Assembly (NCBI RefSeq): GCF_000321225.1
Contig: NW_004450464.1
Location: forward strand, 2,547,427 to 2,611,426
Direction: 5' to 3'
Origin: Odobenus rosmarus divergens
Lineage: Eukaryota; Chordata; Mammalia; Carnivora; Odobenidae
Length of the DNA stretch: 64,000 nucleotides
A program made the position numbers and the translations under genes. This document shows positions 21,486 through 32,755 of the stretch, piece by piece. Below the pieces are notes generated by a model. The model was not told the DNA's origin. It made no database searches and saw only the letters and a program-made list of their open reading frames with translations. Every line of letters begins with the position of its first letter. The stretch's first letter is position 1.

Positions 21486-21499
21486 GAAAATGTCTGTAA

Positions 21500-22568
21500 C
21501 CTTTAAAAAGCATCATTAACAAAGTATAGACTAAGAGCTTGAGACAAAAGCCATAACACATACTTAATACAGAGGGATGACACAATTTGGGTCAAGTAAT
21601 TAGACCAAAATCAATAAAGCTGTAAGAAATAGGTACCTGAACGTGGAAAGGAGCTTCAAAAACCTGTCTAGGAAAATAGAAAATTCCCTTTAAAATATAT
21701 TCTCAAAGCTACTGCATAATTGAGAGTATCTAATTCAAATACAGCAAAAAGGAAAAATAAGGCAAGCAATGCCTAACCAAAACAATAACAACAAATGTTA
21801 AAGCAGCAAAACCACAACCAAGGAAATCATTTCCATTATAGACTCACAGACAGAAATTTAAGTGGAAAATTACTGTGCTATCTTCCAAATTAAGTAAACA
21901 TGGCTACTTGTGTGGTGCTAAAACTCCTCATATGCACAGCATGCTTCTAGCTTGTATCTTGATGATTGTTGAACTATTGGAAACAAGTGTGACGGGAAGA
22001 GGATGTCAAGAATGACATACTCATTTTTTAGAGCTAACCAACAAAACATGTTGCTAATGAAAATATAACACTGCAAAGACACAGATTCCTTCCCCCGCTG
22101 AGAAGTTCCCAAATTATAGTTATTGTATTTTGGTTCTTTATTTGGAATTGCCATATAAACATGCAAACTTTTTTTTTATTTTTTTTTTTTTAGCATGCAG
22201 CCATTCTTAACTAGTCCTATCCCTCACCTTTTAAGAACTTTGTCATTACAGAAAGGAATCAGGGCTATGCTGCCTGCAAAAGTCAAAATAACACTCATTG
22301 GGATCATAACACCAGAAACTATTTGCATCCAAGATATAAGCAGACTAATAAAATTTAGTTCTTATAAAATGAAATTATTTTTAAATTTTAGTTTTTGTTT
22401 CTTTTTTTTTTTATAACCAGAGTGTAGGAAATAGGTTATACATGGGCTGAAATATCGGTCTCCTAAGCCCTGGGGATAGTAAGACCAAATCTCTAGAGGC
22501 AAAATCATTGAGAAGAATCACCTTCTTCAATAAGCAGTCTCACCTGTTTATTCTAGTGTGGACTACAA
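21500..22568. other. Unrecognised stretch
   Basis: AT-rich, with T-runs near 22,170-22,190 and 22,400-22,412. No repeat family or gene is recognised. Confidence 0.45.
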
Positions 22569-22583
22569 ATACTATCGCTTTCT

Positions 22584-22769
22584 TTTCTTTCTAAGAGTTA
22601 TTTATTTATTTATTTATTTGAGTGAGAGAGCTCAAGAAGGGGGAGGGGGATAAGCAGACTCCCCACTGAGCAGGGAGCCCAATGGGATGTGGGGCTCGAT
22701 CCCAGGACCCTGGGATCATGACCTGAGCTGAAGGCAGACGCTTAACCAACTGAGCCACCCAGGCGCCCC
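22584..22769 (-). mobile_element. CAN-SINE
   Basis: The complement starts GGGGCGCCTGGGTGGCTCAG. Target-site duplication ATACTATC(G/A)CTTTCT at 22,569-22,583 and 22,770-22,784, one mismatch. The head is very well conserved. Confidence 0.96.
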
Positions 22770-22784
22770 ATACTATCACTTTCT

Positions 22785-23389
22785 ATGTGTGCCATGATGT
22801 GAAAAATTCAGGAGGAATTGCTTTAGGAAACAGGATTTATGTTTTGGAGTTTGTGGGGGTGGGGGAGGTGTAGGTGTGTGCCTACCTTTGATTTTAATAT
22901 TTTAGTTTATCTCTTTTTGGTCTTGTATAGGCATGGCTTGAAAGGACTTTCTTTAGTCAGTCAGGTCTCCCTAACAGCAGCCGCTAAGGGAGATAAAGTA
23001 ACTTCCATACTCTAATTTAATAGTATTCTGCCTAGAAGAATCTTATTCTCTGGATCTCCAGTAGATGAAAACTTGATAGACTTTGTAGCTCCCACTAATT
23101 TTATACTTAGAAACTTAATCACAATTTTTTCTTGCAATAAATACACTCTTATTTGTATCCTACTTATTTATTTGCTACAGACAAAAGTATGGAGGTACAA
23201 GGAAGTGCTATATATGGCAATTATAATACATTCTCCCTTACTCTGAAGTTCAGTTCTTGTCTCTCCTTTGTTGGTCCTTTGGGCAATTTGGTCCACTCAA
23301 CTGGAAACAGCATTTGCCAGGAGAAGGGCCTGCTAAGAGCGCTCTTAGCAGCCAAAATTATCACTGAAAGAGAAAACTACAAGTAGCAT
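22785..23389. other. Unrecognised stretch containing a 22-bp palindrome
   Basis: No repeat or gene is recognised. A perfect palindrome lies at 23,330-23,351, 39 bp before an L1 insertion site. Confidence 0.5.
23330..23351. repeat. 22-bp perfect palindrome
   Basis: Left arm CTGCTAAGAGC (23,330-23,340) is followed with no spacer by its exact reverse complement GCTCTTAGCAG (23,341-23,351). Confidence 0.95.
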
Positions 23390-23402
23390 AAAGAACACTC
23401 AG

Positions 23403-23751
23403 AAGGTTATGTGCTATGGTGAGCGCTGTGAATTGTGTAAGACTGTGGAATCACACACCTGTACCTCTGAAACAAATAATACATTATATGTTAAAAAAAA
23501 AAAAAGAAGAAGAAGATAGCAGGAGGGGAAGAATGAAGGNNNNNNNNNNNNNNNNNNNNNNNNNNNNNNNNNNNNNNNNNNNNNNNNNNNNNNNNNNNNN
23601 NNNNNNNNNNNNNNNNNNNNNNNNNNNNNNNNNNNNNNNNNNNNNNNNNNNNNNNNNNNNNNNNNNNNNNNNNNNNNNNNNNNNNNNNNNNNNNNNNNNN
23701 NNNNNNNNNNNNNNNNNNNNNNNNAAAAAAAGTCAACTAGAAAGGAAAAAA
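23403..23751 (+). mobile_element. Carnivoran L1 3' end containing an assembly gap
   Basis: A 5'-truncated L1. It carries the first 3' module (TGTGAATTGTGTAAGACTGTGG...CTCTGAAACAAATAATAC), an internal A-run, and the start of the second module (GATAGCAGGAGGGGAAGAATG), then 185 N, then A-rich tail. A 13-bp target-site duplication AAAGAACACTCAG lies at 23,390-23,402 and 23,752-23,764. Frames reported across the gap are artefacts. Confidence 0.93.
23540..23724. other. Assembly gap (185 N)
   Basis: A run of N inside the second module of the L1 3' end. In the complete copy at 55,982-56,208 the matching part is about 227 bp, so the gap size is of the right order. Confidence 0.98.
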
Positions 23752-23889
23752 AAAGAACACTCAGGAATACGTATTTTCAACCATAAATGTCATTTGAGGA
23801 CATCTACCTTATTGAAGCCTCAAAATGGGGTTTAACCTAGAACAGGTCTTTTTCTTAAGTAAATTCCTCAATGTTTACAATACAAATAC

Positions 23890-24126
23890 CAACTCTACTT
23901 TGTCCTTCAAGACTTAATATGATCTGAACCCACAGGTACCCACTTCATCCACCATCCCTACCCCTCCATCACTGCATGGCAGCCATATTGGTTCTCTTTG
24001 TGATCAAATGTGCCAGCTCATTCTAACCCCAAATTCTTGTACATGTGTTTCTCTTCCTAAAATGCTCTTCACCTTACTTACATTAACTTAATATTATGCT
24101 ATTTATTTACTTGTCTATTGTTTCCC
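23890..24126 (+). mobile_element. L2 LINE fragment
   Basis: ACTTTGTCCTTCAAGACTTAATATGATCTGAACCC, CATCACTGCATGGCAGCCATATTGG and GTTTCTCTTCCTAAAATGCTCTTCACC follow the L2 consensus in order. Confidence 0.7.
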
Positions 24127-24214
24127 TCCTTTTTTTTTTTTTGTAGACTCATTTTCAATCTCCCCAGCCCAACCAACCATCTCTCCCCTTCCCCAGGCCA
24201 CTAGAAACTAAACT

Positions 24215-24720
24215 TGATTCTATCAAAGACCATGGTAGATTGTAAAAATGGCCACCACTGCTGTCTTTGTTATACCCATCCTCCCTTTCAATGGGAGTTT
24301 TCAGCAGCTCCATCAAGAAGTAAAATCTGCTTCTCTACCTCTCAAATCTAAGCTGGCCTGGAATTCATAGAATGAAGAGAAAATGAGGGAGTACCTGTGC
24401 CAATTTCAGGCTCCAAAAGGCCCTGCACAATTCCATGCATCTTTTAGACTCTTGCCCAATGGCCAGATGAAGAAGTCCTCATGGAGCAAATCTGGTTCAT
24501 CTCATTTTTACCAGCAAAGGCCACAAATATGTGAAAACACTCAATCAAAATCACCAAGGTGCTTATCCTCTCTGCATGCATCTGACCACAGATGCCCAAA
24601 AGAGTTCATCCAAGATCAGCCAAGTCTGGCCCAGATCAGCAGAAATGCTCAGCTGAATTATGAACCTGTGCTTGTAGTCCATTAGTAGTAAATAGCACTG
24701 AATGTTTAATCTGACATAGT
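24215..24720 (+). mobile_element. MaLR/ERVL-type LTR relic
   Basis: AAGTAAAATCTGCTTCTCTACC..CTAAGCTGGCCTGGAATTCATAGAATG, AGATGCCCAAAAGAGTTCATCC and CTGGCCCAGATCAGCAGAAATGCTCAGCTGAATTATGAACC resemble the LTR family also suggested at 15,765-16,495. No coding sequence. Confidence 0.45.
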
Positions 24721-25454
24721 AGCCTTACCAACCACCTTCAAGGCCTCAAGGGCAAATAAGGCTATAACCAAGCCTTGGAGCCTCCAGCATATCTTCCAAG
24801 GACTTGGTTTCTTCTCTTGCTTTAGGATTTATTACTAGTAATCCATTGCCTTGGTCATGGATTTTCTCATTCTTCCCAATCTATTCAGTTATTTATTCTG
24901 TCTGATTGCTTGCTTGATTCCCATTCCTTTCTTCATCCAAGATCCTGAGTTTATGCTTTATGCACTTTGGTTCAAGCTTCTCAAGGACCAGTTGTCCAGT
25001 AGGCTCTGATTATTACTTCACGGGACCTACATATCCCTTTCCAGGGAAATTATAAACCCATAGTATCAATTTCTATTAACTGATAAATTTGAGTTTCTCT
25101 AGTCTCCCCTAAATGTTTTTCTTATTTTATAACTTAGAGCCAGAATACTGGTAAATTATCATCTCATTTGAATCTCTTAAATTAAGTAGAAGGGACTTTT
25201 TGGGGTAAAAAAAAAGAAAGAAACCCATCTAATCTTTCTAAACCAGAAAGTTGTCATTTTCTTTGTCCATAAAAATTAATTCCATTTTATTCATTCATTG
25301 ATTTTCTGTCTTAAACATGATTATCATATTTATTATCAGGCTTACATATTTAAATACATTTAGGTTTCAGAGGGTATTTGCTGATTGTATTTTTCAAAGA
25401 TGGTGTAACCCTATTTCTGTCCTGTATATACTTTTTATAATGTGAACTTATTGC
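24721..25454. other. Unrecognised stretch
   Basis: No repeat or gene recognised. Confidence 0.45.
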
Positions 25455-25580
25455 TCCTTCACTGACAGATGGAGTCCATATACCCTGCCCTTGAACCTGG
25501 GCAGAACTTTGTGACTATCTTGACCTACACAATACATCACAAGGGACACTATGTGACTTTCAAGGACAAGTTACAGAACA
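25455..25580 (+). mobile_element. LTR 5'-part fragment, MaLR-like
   Basis: CTGACAGATGGAGTCCATATACCCTGCCC-TTGAACCTGGGCAGAACTTTGTGACT is the start of a common LTR family. Only about 125 bp remain. Confidence 0.5.
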
Positions 25581-25582
25581 AA

Positions 25583-25734
25583 ATTACCTGGAGAGCTTAA
25601 TAAACTACGTTCTAGGCCCTGTCTTCATAGTTTCTGATTCAGCAAATCTGGATTGGGGTCTGAAGAAATGCATTTCTAACAAGTTTCCAGGTGATGCAGG
25701 CTGCTGGTCAAAGAACCACACTTTGAGAAATACT
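25583..25734 (+). mobile_element. hAT-Charlie non-autonomous element (MER3/MER5-type)
   Basis: CCTGGAGAGCTTAATAAACTACG, TAGTTTCTGATTCAGCAAATCTGGATTGGGG, GAAATGCATTTCTAACAAG-TTTCCAGGTGATGCAGG and the terminal CCACACTTTGAGAAATACT match a short hAT family. The 5' terminal inverted repeat is lost. Confidence 0.75.
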
Positions 25735-25992
25735 AATGAAAGGAAATACAAACTGACAGAAGACTCTGTTAATAAATTTAAGCAAGTAGAAAAACTTCAA
25801 TGCTGTATTTCTGTAAGAGTACCCAAAACTATTTGTGTAAAACAAAAATTCCATTACTAATAGCAATATTGTTTGAAAAAACAAAAAGTAAATAAAATAG
25901 TAGCCAAGGAAATTTTGGAGCCAGATCCTTACTCCATTATCTTTCCTCAACAAACTTAATAAATATAATTAATAATTGATTATTTAATCACT

Positions 25993-26353
25993 TATAACAG
26001 ATTGAATGCTTAGTGAATGTACCCCTGAAAGTCATATGTAGCCCGGAATGTGATGGCATTAGGAGGTGGGACTTTGGGGAGGTCAGGAGGTCATGAGAGT
26101 GGAGCCTGCATGCATGACATTAGTGTCTTTATAAAAGAAACCCCAGAGAGTTCCTTCATCCCTTCTACCATGTGAGAACACAGTGAGAAGGCAGTCATCT
26201 ATGTACCACGCAATGCTTCCTCATGAGATATCAAATCTGCAAGCCCCTTGATCTTGGACTTCATCAGTCTCCAGAGCTGTGCAAAATAAATATTTGTAGT
26301 TTAAGTCACTCGGTTTTGTTGTGTTGGTTTAGCAGCCTGAACAGATTAAGGCA
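25993..26353 (+). mobile_element. MaLR/MLT1-like solo LTR
   Basis: Nearly complete. The order is AACAGATTGAATGC, AATGTGATGGCATTAGGAGGTGGGACTTTGGGGAGG, ATTAGTGTCTTTATAAAAGAAACCCCAGAGAG, CCATGTGAGAACACAGTGAGAAGGC, CCTTGATCTTGGACTTC, and the end AGCAGCCTGAACAGATTAAGGCA. No internal region adjoins it. Confidence 0.85.
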
Positions 26354-27459
26354 CCACCATAATATATTTTCATTTAGTCACACACTTAAAGATCACCTTT
26401 AGATCATCAGTCCTACAAAAGATCCTAGAAAATCAGAAAGGAAGGACAGTTTATGTAATGTGCATAAAGACATGAACACAATAAAACAAAACACACTTTT
26501 ACACTTATCATATTCCAAATGCAACACTTTGTGTTAACATACCTTGGCCTGTGTCCCTAAATTTTTACATTTTGGAATTAGCCTTTTTCTGGACAATATA
26601 AAGAATTATTAGCTCAACTGTGTGACTAATACTGTTAAAGTTACCATGAAAGAGCTAGAACTAAGTCCAGATAATTCATGCAACCACAGGTACAAGCTGA
26701 AATAGCAGAGCTGATCGCTGATCTACAGGAGTGGTCTTCAAAATGTTTACTTAGGAAGGTATGATTATGTGTTAGCTAAAGGGTTATAACAACAATAGAA
26801 AATTTTTTATTTATTTTGCCATTAAGAAGAGAAATGTTGGGGTAAGAGGGAGGCAGTCACTACTGTCTGCTAATGCAATGAATTACAATATTTTTAAATT
26901 GTGAAGCATTCTTTAATACTAGAAAGAACTGCATTATGCATCTTTCCAGTTGTCATTCCACATATGTCATTCTAAAAAGGAAAAATGTTAGTGTTCTGTA
27001 ATTTTATAGATTCACTTTTCTTATATATACTCATTCTCAGTAATAACTAGACTTTTTTTTCCCATGAGAAAATGTTGAAACAAAACAAATATGACAAGTT
27101 GTATATAAAAGGCAATATAGGAGCATTGATTGTGTTTGGCATTATTCTCAAATATCTACATAAACATCCAAGCTCAGGTTTCCCTACACAATATTAGTTA
27201 CCCAAGGAACCGATAGTCAGATGACAAAATAGTTCAACTATTTTCCAAATATTTAATATTATCAATAATATTAAACCCAGAAATCAGTACCTGTGCTATG
27301 ATTTTATGACTGCAGAAGAGGGAAACATTGCTTCTAGAAAAAAAAAATTAGATCTAAATAAAATAATTTTTTAAGGGACTTTATTTTTTCCTTGGCCAAA
27401 ACATTGTTTCCTTGGAGTTGACACACTAATTATCCAGAATGTCAACAAAGATTTTTTAA
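26354..27459. other. Unrecognised AT-rich stretch
   Basis: No repeat or gene confidently recognised. Confidence 0.45.
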
Positions 27460-27870
27460 AATTATTCAACAAAAATATTTTGAGCACATTCTAAGTACTA
27501 GGTTACCTGGTAAGGATTTGGTACATGCTAAAAAATAAGATATATAATTTTTCTCTCAATAGTCCACATTGGTGAGATGTTAAACATGAAAATAAATAAT
27601 TACAATACATTTTGATAAGTGTTATTTGGGAGATAAGTGATAAATACTTGAGACATAAAAGAAAATTAATAAATCACCACACTTAATTTGGCATAGAAAC
27701 TCTTCACAGGGCATGTAATTTAAATATCTATCTAGGTGTTTGCCTAGTAGAAAATATGGAGAGGGAATTACAAGGAGAAATACTGTAAAAATTTGGGATA
27801 GCTTAGTAAGCACTGGAAGTTAAGCAATAATTGAAGATAAAACATCCTGACTTTAGTGGCAAGAGATGAA
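27460..27870 (-). mobile_element. Probable L2 fragment
   Basis: ATTCAACAAAAATATTTTGAGCACATTCTAAGTACTAGG at the start and the TTGATAAGTGTTATTTGGGAG segment fit the complement of an L2 3' end. Strongly diverged. Confidence 0.5.
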
Positions 27871-27881
27871 GTTTAAGAGGC

Positions 27882-27918
27882 AAGCATAACCATGACCATA
27901 ACTGTAAGCATAACCATG
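27882..27918. repeat. Two 13-bp direct repeats
   Basis: AAGCATAACCATG at 27,882-27,894 and 27,906-27,918, with a related CATGACCATAA between them. Confidence 0.8.
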
Positions 27919-28764
27919 GATCATGGGGGACTTCAATAACAGGTTCAGGTTAACACCTGTAGCCGTAAGATGCCATCAACAAAGGGGCATTCTCCATTTA
28001 GCTTCAGATTAATTTACTACCATTTTTTCACTGGAGAATAGGGTGTTAAAAGAACATTCTACTCATAGAAATTGGACTAATTTTCATGAAGGGGAAGAGA
28101 TAACTTCCACTCTTTTCTATATTGCTTTACATTACTGGAAGCGTTGAGTTTCAGCTGTGCAGGTGGGGAGTAAGCACTATGGAAACTCTTCTCTGGGCCC
28201 ATGGACAGGTTCAAGGACTGAAGCTGTTCAAGGCAAACCATCTATTTCACCAACTTTGCACAATCCAAGAGTTCTTGAGCTCTATCAAAGTACAGAGAAA
28301 GAAACTGACTGCTGCATGAATTAGTACCAACATTTATTTAGATTAGATAAGACACTTACGGTACATGAAAGCAAAGTGATTAAAAACACATTTAGGAAAA
28401 TCTCATTTGTGGCAGATAAGACTCTCAGATTTGGCAGTTATGTAATCTAAGCAAATATGGTTTTAATAGTGAATTAAGGTTTAATTTATAGATTTTCCAC
28501 ATTGGATTGTTTAGAAATTAGTGCCTGTTTGGGAAAGATCCGGTTGCCCTGAAATGAATATATGGGGACTGGTATAAGGTTAATGAATTTGGGTGTTTAG
28601 AATACATTTGTTCTCTCAGTTCATCAGAAAGACAGCCTGAGGTCTTAAAAATAAAACCATCACCAGCTGCATAGCAACAGCTAGTATTTGTCAAAATACA
28701 TAGTCAAAACAACCAGTTAAGTTCTATCAAATCTACAAAGAGGACCTGTAGGACCCTTAGCCCA
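27919..28764. other. Unrecognised stretch
   Basis: No repeat or gene recognised; one 65-codon open frame at 28,122-28,319 without recognisable features. Confidence 0.45.
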
Positions 28765-28890
28765 ATTTCAAGCACTAAAATATGAGAACTGAAAAGGTTA
28801 CATGCTTTGTCTAATGTCATACTTCCAGCATAAAAGCAAAGTCACAACTGATACCAGGTCTTCTGATTTAAAAACTATGTGGTTTTTCCT
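28765..28890 (-). mobile_element. MIR SINE fragment
   Basis: AATATGAGAACTGAAAAGGTTACATGCTTTGTCTAATGTCATAC and GCAAAGTCACAACTGATACCAGGTCTTCTGA follow the complement of the MIR core. Confidence 0.65.
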
Positions 28891-31044
28891 TTTTTTTCTT
28901 TTTTAGCCACACCATAGGATTTCTGATTCCATGGCAACTTATTTGTATAAAATAGAACAATTTTTTCTCTCTTATATGTAGACATTAGCCATCAGCCCAG
29001 ATTGGATATGAACTCACCAGTCCTCCAGGGTGTTGTGGTTAGTTAGCATATAAATCTTACAAAGCATCTGTCTGGTTTGTAACCTTCCTTTTTTTTCTGG
29101 GAATCTCTCTCACATTTCAAAGGATTGGACCTCATGCAGCCATGTTCGTACTACATGACCCAAGCCCCCAGTTTCCAGGTTGCAGATGGACACTGGGGTC
29201 GAACTGAGTTAGATCAATCAGATTCTCTCTCTGGGATTTCAGAATCAGGACTGAGACGTTCTCTTCCAGTACGAGTTATTCACTTGCAGTGAAGCTGTAA
29301 ACTGGACCTGTGGGGCAGCCAGCAGGAGAACTGCAGGGAAAATGTCTTCAGAAGGTAAGAATAAAGCTGACATGTGGAGAGAAGTAGAGGCAAAGACCAG
29401 TTAGCCCCTGGGAGAAAGGGCCTCAGCTCCTCATTATTTTCCAGTTCCCAAGGGCTTTCCATTCCCAAGGCTCATCTTTATTTTCTACTTTTGCATTCTA
29501 TAAAATATCTCTAAATCCTTAAAATGCATTTTACCAGGAAATGGTACCTCTAGGAACAGTCTCTAAGACAAAGTGTGGTATTGGCTGAGACACAACAGCA
29601 TAGTCTGAGGATTCCTCCTGAACGGGGCCTGCACCTAGCAGTCTTTGGAAATATGTTAGAAAAATATGACGGTGCACTTGGTAAGTCTCAGATATTATCA
29701 GTATATGAATCGAGAAAAAGAGAAACTCTAATCCAGGCTTTTACACTGAAAGTGGAGAAAATTAGGGCATATACATAGAGATGGCTGATGTCTAGATCAA
29801 GAAATGTATGATAAGAAAATTCTATGCTTTGCCCCTGTAATCAGTAAAGGTAGGCTAAGTGCTATGACAAAAAACACCAAAATTTCAGAATCTTAGCATA
29901 CTAAAAGTTTATTCCCCACTCAAGCAAAAGTTCTGTGTAGGCAGCAACCTTGGACAAATATCCTACCAACAATAACACAGACACAAACTCAGTCTGTCAG
30001 TGGCTCTGCTGTGCACCAACCCTTTGACTCCTTTGTTGAATCCTCTCTATCCAGGTAAATGGAGGAAGAGCGGCCATCTGCAAATTTGGAGCCTTGCAAG
30101 TTACAACACTGCCTGCTTCAGACTCCCAGCACGAAGAGTTAAGGCTGAAAAGGATTTTGAGCTACAAAAGCCCTGTAAAACTCAGTCCCGCAAAAATCAG
30201 ATTCAGAGTGTAGCCATCCCATTTATTATTTCAGAAGACAATAAAGTGGCCAATTATAAGCTCAGAAGAAAGTATAAGGGCAAGAAAGGAACAACATAAA
30301 TCAAGCTTGAGAAATATATCTAGGAAGGAATTTGGCTGGTGGTCACTGGCACATGAAACCTACTGCAAGCAAGTAATTAGCAGCCTACTAAGTTTATAAG
30401 GGAATTGTATTAACCAGAAGCAAATCCCAGACTTAATACATCTTTGTCTATAGCAGTCTAAATATAAATTTTGGACTCTCAAATTTGCACTAGCAGGAAA
30501 TGGGCTCCAAAAACTGTGTGGCCACTAAGGAGAAAGTAGTCCTCAGTGTCCATTTCAAAGGTGGCCATGGAGGGTAATTAAAAAAAAAAAAAAAAAAGGA
30601 ACCATCTCCCAGAAGGTAGAGCCTGCATGACACTATCCACAGAGAACAACAAACAAGGTACTTTTTCTAAAGGACCAGAAGCACATTATAATCAGGGAAC
30701 TTTCCTTATTCTTTGTGTAGGATTTTGCAACTCATATGGGCCAATTATTGCCATATCTCTACCATTTCACCTGTTTCTGTATGGGAGATTTATTGCTGTT
30801 ATCTGTTACTGGCTCACAATTTTGTGGAGGAAAGGTGGAGCAGATAACTTGTCTTTTTAGATCTAAGGTTACTGGACAAAAGTCACTGGCCTGTAGTGAG
30901 CAGGTAGAACTTTGGTTTATCTCTCCGTATGGGAACAAAGGGTGAAACATATTTGGTCACCAAAAGAGAGGACTGTTGTAATTTCAGAGACTGGCTTCCA
31001 GTTCACCAAATTAATGTCCTTTGCCTCCAGGGCACACAACTTTT
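28891..31044. other. Largely unrecognised stretch
   Basis: Near 29,120-29,340 there is LTR-like sequence (ACTGAGTTAGATCAATCAGATTCTCTCTCTGGGATTTCAG) that I cannot assign to a family. Around 29,850-29,930 TGCTATGACAAAAAACACC is also LTR-like. An 18-A run lies at 30,580-30,598 with no recognised source RNA. Open frames up to 99 codons (30,000-30,299) have no recognisable domains. Confidence 0.4.
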
Positions 31045-31325
31045 CTTTTCCTCTGTTGCAATTAAATGCAGTCAAGTGACTGAGTTCTGAATGGGAAGGG
31101 GCCTTGCGTTTCTAGACTTTGGCCACGCAAAGCCCTCATGATCAATCCTCTGTCTTTTTCTGCATCCACTCATTGGACTTAGGAAGCCACAAAGTCCTTG
31201 CAAGCACATTTTTAAAGATGGGACAGAGTCCTAAATCCTCAAATAGCCATCCTCTTCTCTGTACCCAACTAGACTTTGTGAGTTAGAAATTTTTACCGTG
31301 CTAAACCAAGATGGGGGTGTGGGGG
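31045..31325 (+). mobile_element. LTR relic, MaLR/ERVL-type (tentative)
   Basis: CAAGTGACTGAGTTCTGAATGGGAAGGGGCC and, near the end, CTAGACTTTGTGAGTTAGAAATTTTTACCGTGCTAAACC resemble the family proposed at 12,500-12,985. Confidence 0.4.
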
Positions 31326-32297
31326 GACCAGAAAGAGTGAGATTAAGTACATAGACTTCTGATTAAGCCTGTGGAAGAGCAAACATACTCCATAATCTTC
31401 AGTTTTGTAAAAGATAACTCTGCATCTTCCCAGTAAATGGGGTTTTGTTGTGTTTTTGGTTTGGTTGTTTTTTTTTTTTTTGGCTTCAGCTCACTCAGGT
31501 TGGTTTTGTTTTGTAGTGCCAGAAACATAGGGCAGCAACTAGCCACTCCCTTTGAGGCCAGCCCCTATGTGCAATTAATTCCCTAGTTTTAGACTCCCCT
31601 GGTGCACTTAGCTCATTTTACACCTTGGCCGACTGTTAAGGTGCCAGTGTGACCCTTGGTCAGGTCTCAAGATGGTTATTGAAGAATTCCCGGTAATCCT
31701 CACCAGGTTTTATTTTTCTTTCTTTCTTTCTTTTTTTTTTAATTTTGCTGACTGCAAAATTTCTTTCCCTTTGTTTTATTGAAGTCAGATTTTAAATATT
31801 TAAGGATTTTCCTTGATATGCCTTTATAGCTGCTATCATGCTAATTCCATTTATCTTTAAATCGAAGATACTTTATGCTGTCTGATCAGAAAATTTGTGA
31901 ATTTGGGGTTATTTGTTGTTTTCTTTTTCTTTTTCTTTTTTGTTTTTTGTTTTGTTTTGTTTTTATCATTTGCTTTTGATGCACTGCATTCATCTTGTGC
32001 TGGGTTCAGGTTTACGATGTGAATGAGTTGATATTTGTCCCAGGGTCTCCTACTATGCTTTACATTCACTTTCCAGGCTTCCCACAAGGTCAGGTTAAGT
32101 TCACCTGATCACCTTGGCCATACTAGTTAGCAGCCGCAATGACAAGAAAAGGTAGTACTGCTCGACCCCAAGAACATCACACTAATTTTTTCTAATTTTC
32201 ATATCGCAACAATTCCTCCAGTTTCCCTCCTCTGAATAAAAACTCAACTGAATAAAAACATCTTACTTATCTTATTTAAAAAAAATAACTTCTGAGA
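31326..32297. other. Unrecognised stretch with T-rich low-complexity tracts
   Basis: T/G-rich runs at 31,441-31,483, a (TTTC)n-T run at 31,716-31,740 and a T/C/G-rich tract at 31,915-31,964. Nothing else is recognised. Confidence 0.5.
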
Positions 32298-32313
32298 GAA
32301 ATGGCACCAAGAA

Positions 32314-32511
32314 GGGATGCCTGGGTGGCTCAGTCGGTAAAGTGTCTGCCTTCGGCTCAGGTCAGGACCCATTGAGCCCCAAGTCATTGGGCTCCCTGCT
32401 CAGCAGGGAGCCTGCTTTTCCCTCTCGCTCTGCCACTCCCCCTGCTCATGCCCTCTCTGTCATTCTCTCAAATAAATAAATACATAAATTAATTATTTTT
32501 TTTAAAAGAAA
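32314..32511 (+). mobile_element. CAN-SINE
   Basis: The head GGATGCCTGGGTGGCTCAG begins at about 32,315. A diverged body contains a small deletion in the CCCAGGATCCTGGG area. Imperfect target-site duplication at 32,298-32,313 and 32,512-32,527 (GAA(A/C)TGGCAC...GAA). Confidence 0.93.
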
Positions 32512-32555
32512 GAACTGGCACACAGAATTATCTTCTCTCAAGAAATATGATTCTT

Positions 32556-32739
32556 GGCGCCTGGGTGGCTCAGTTGGTTACGCGACTGCCTTCGGCTCGG
32601 GTCATGATCCTGGAGTCCCGGGATCGAGTCCCACATCGGGCTCCCTGCTCAGCAGGGAGTCTGCTCCTCCCTCTGACCCTCTTCCCTCTTGTGCTCTCTA
32701 TCTCTCATTCTCTCTCTCTCAAATAAATAAATAAAATTT
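32556..32739 (+). mobile_element. CAN-SINE
   Basis: It starts GGCGCCTGGGTGGCTCAG. Perfect 16-bp target-site duplication AAGAAATATGATTCTT at 32,540-32,555 and 32,740-32,755. Its near-identity to the copy at 3,555 suggests the same young subfamily. Confidence 0.97.
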
Positions 32740-32755
32740 AAGAAATATGATTCTT

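Noticed and set aside
23416..23835. Open frames spanning the N run
   Set aside because: They consist mostly of unknown residues from the assembly gap, in an L1 3' UTR.
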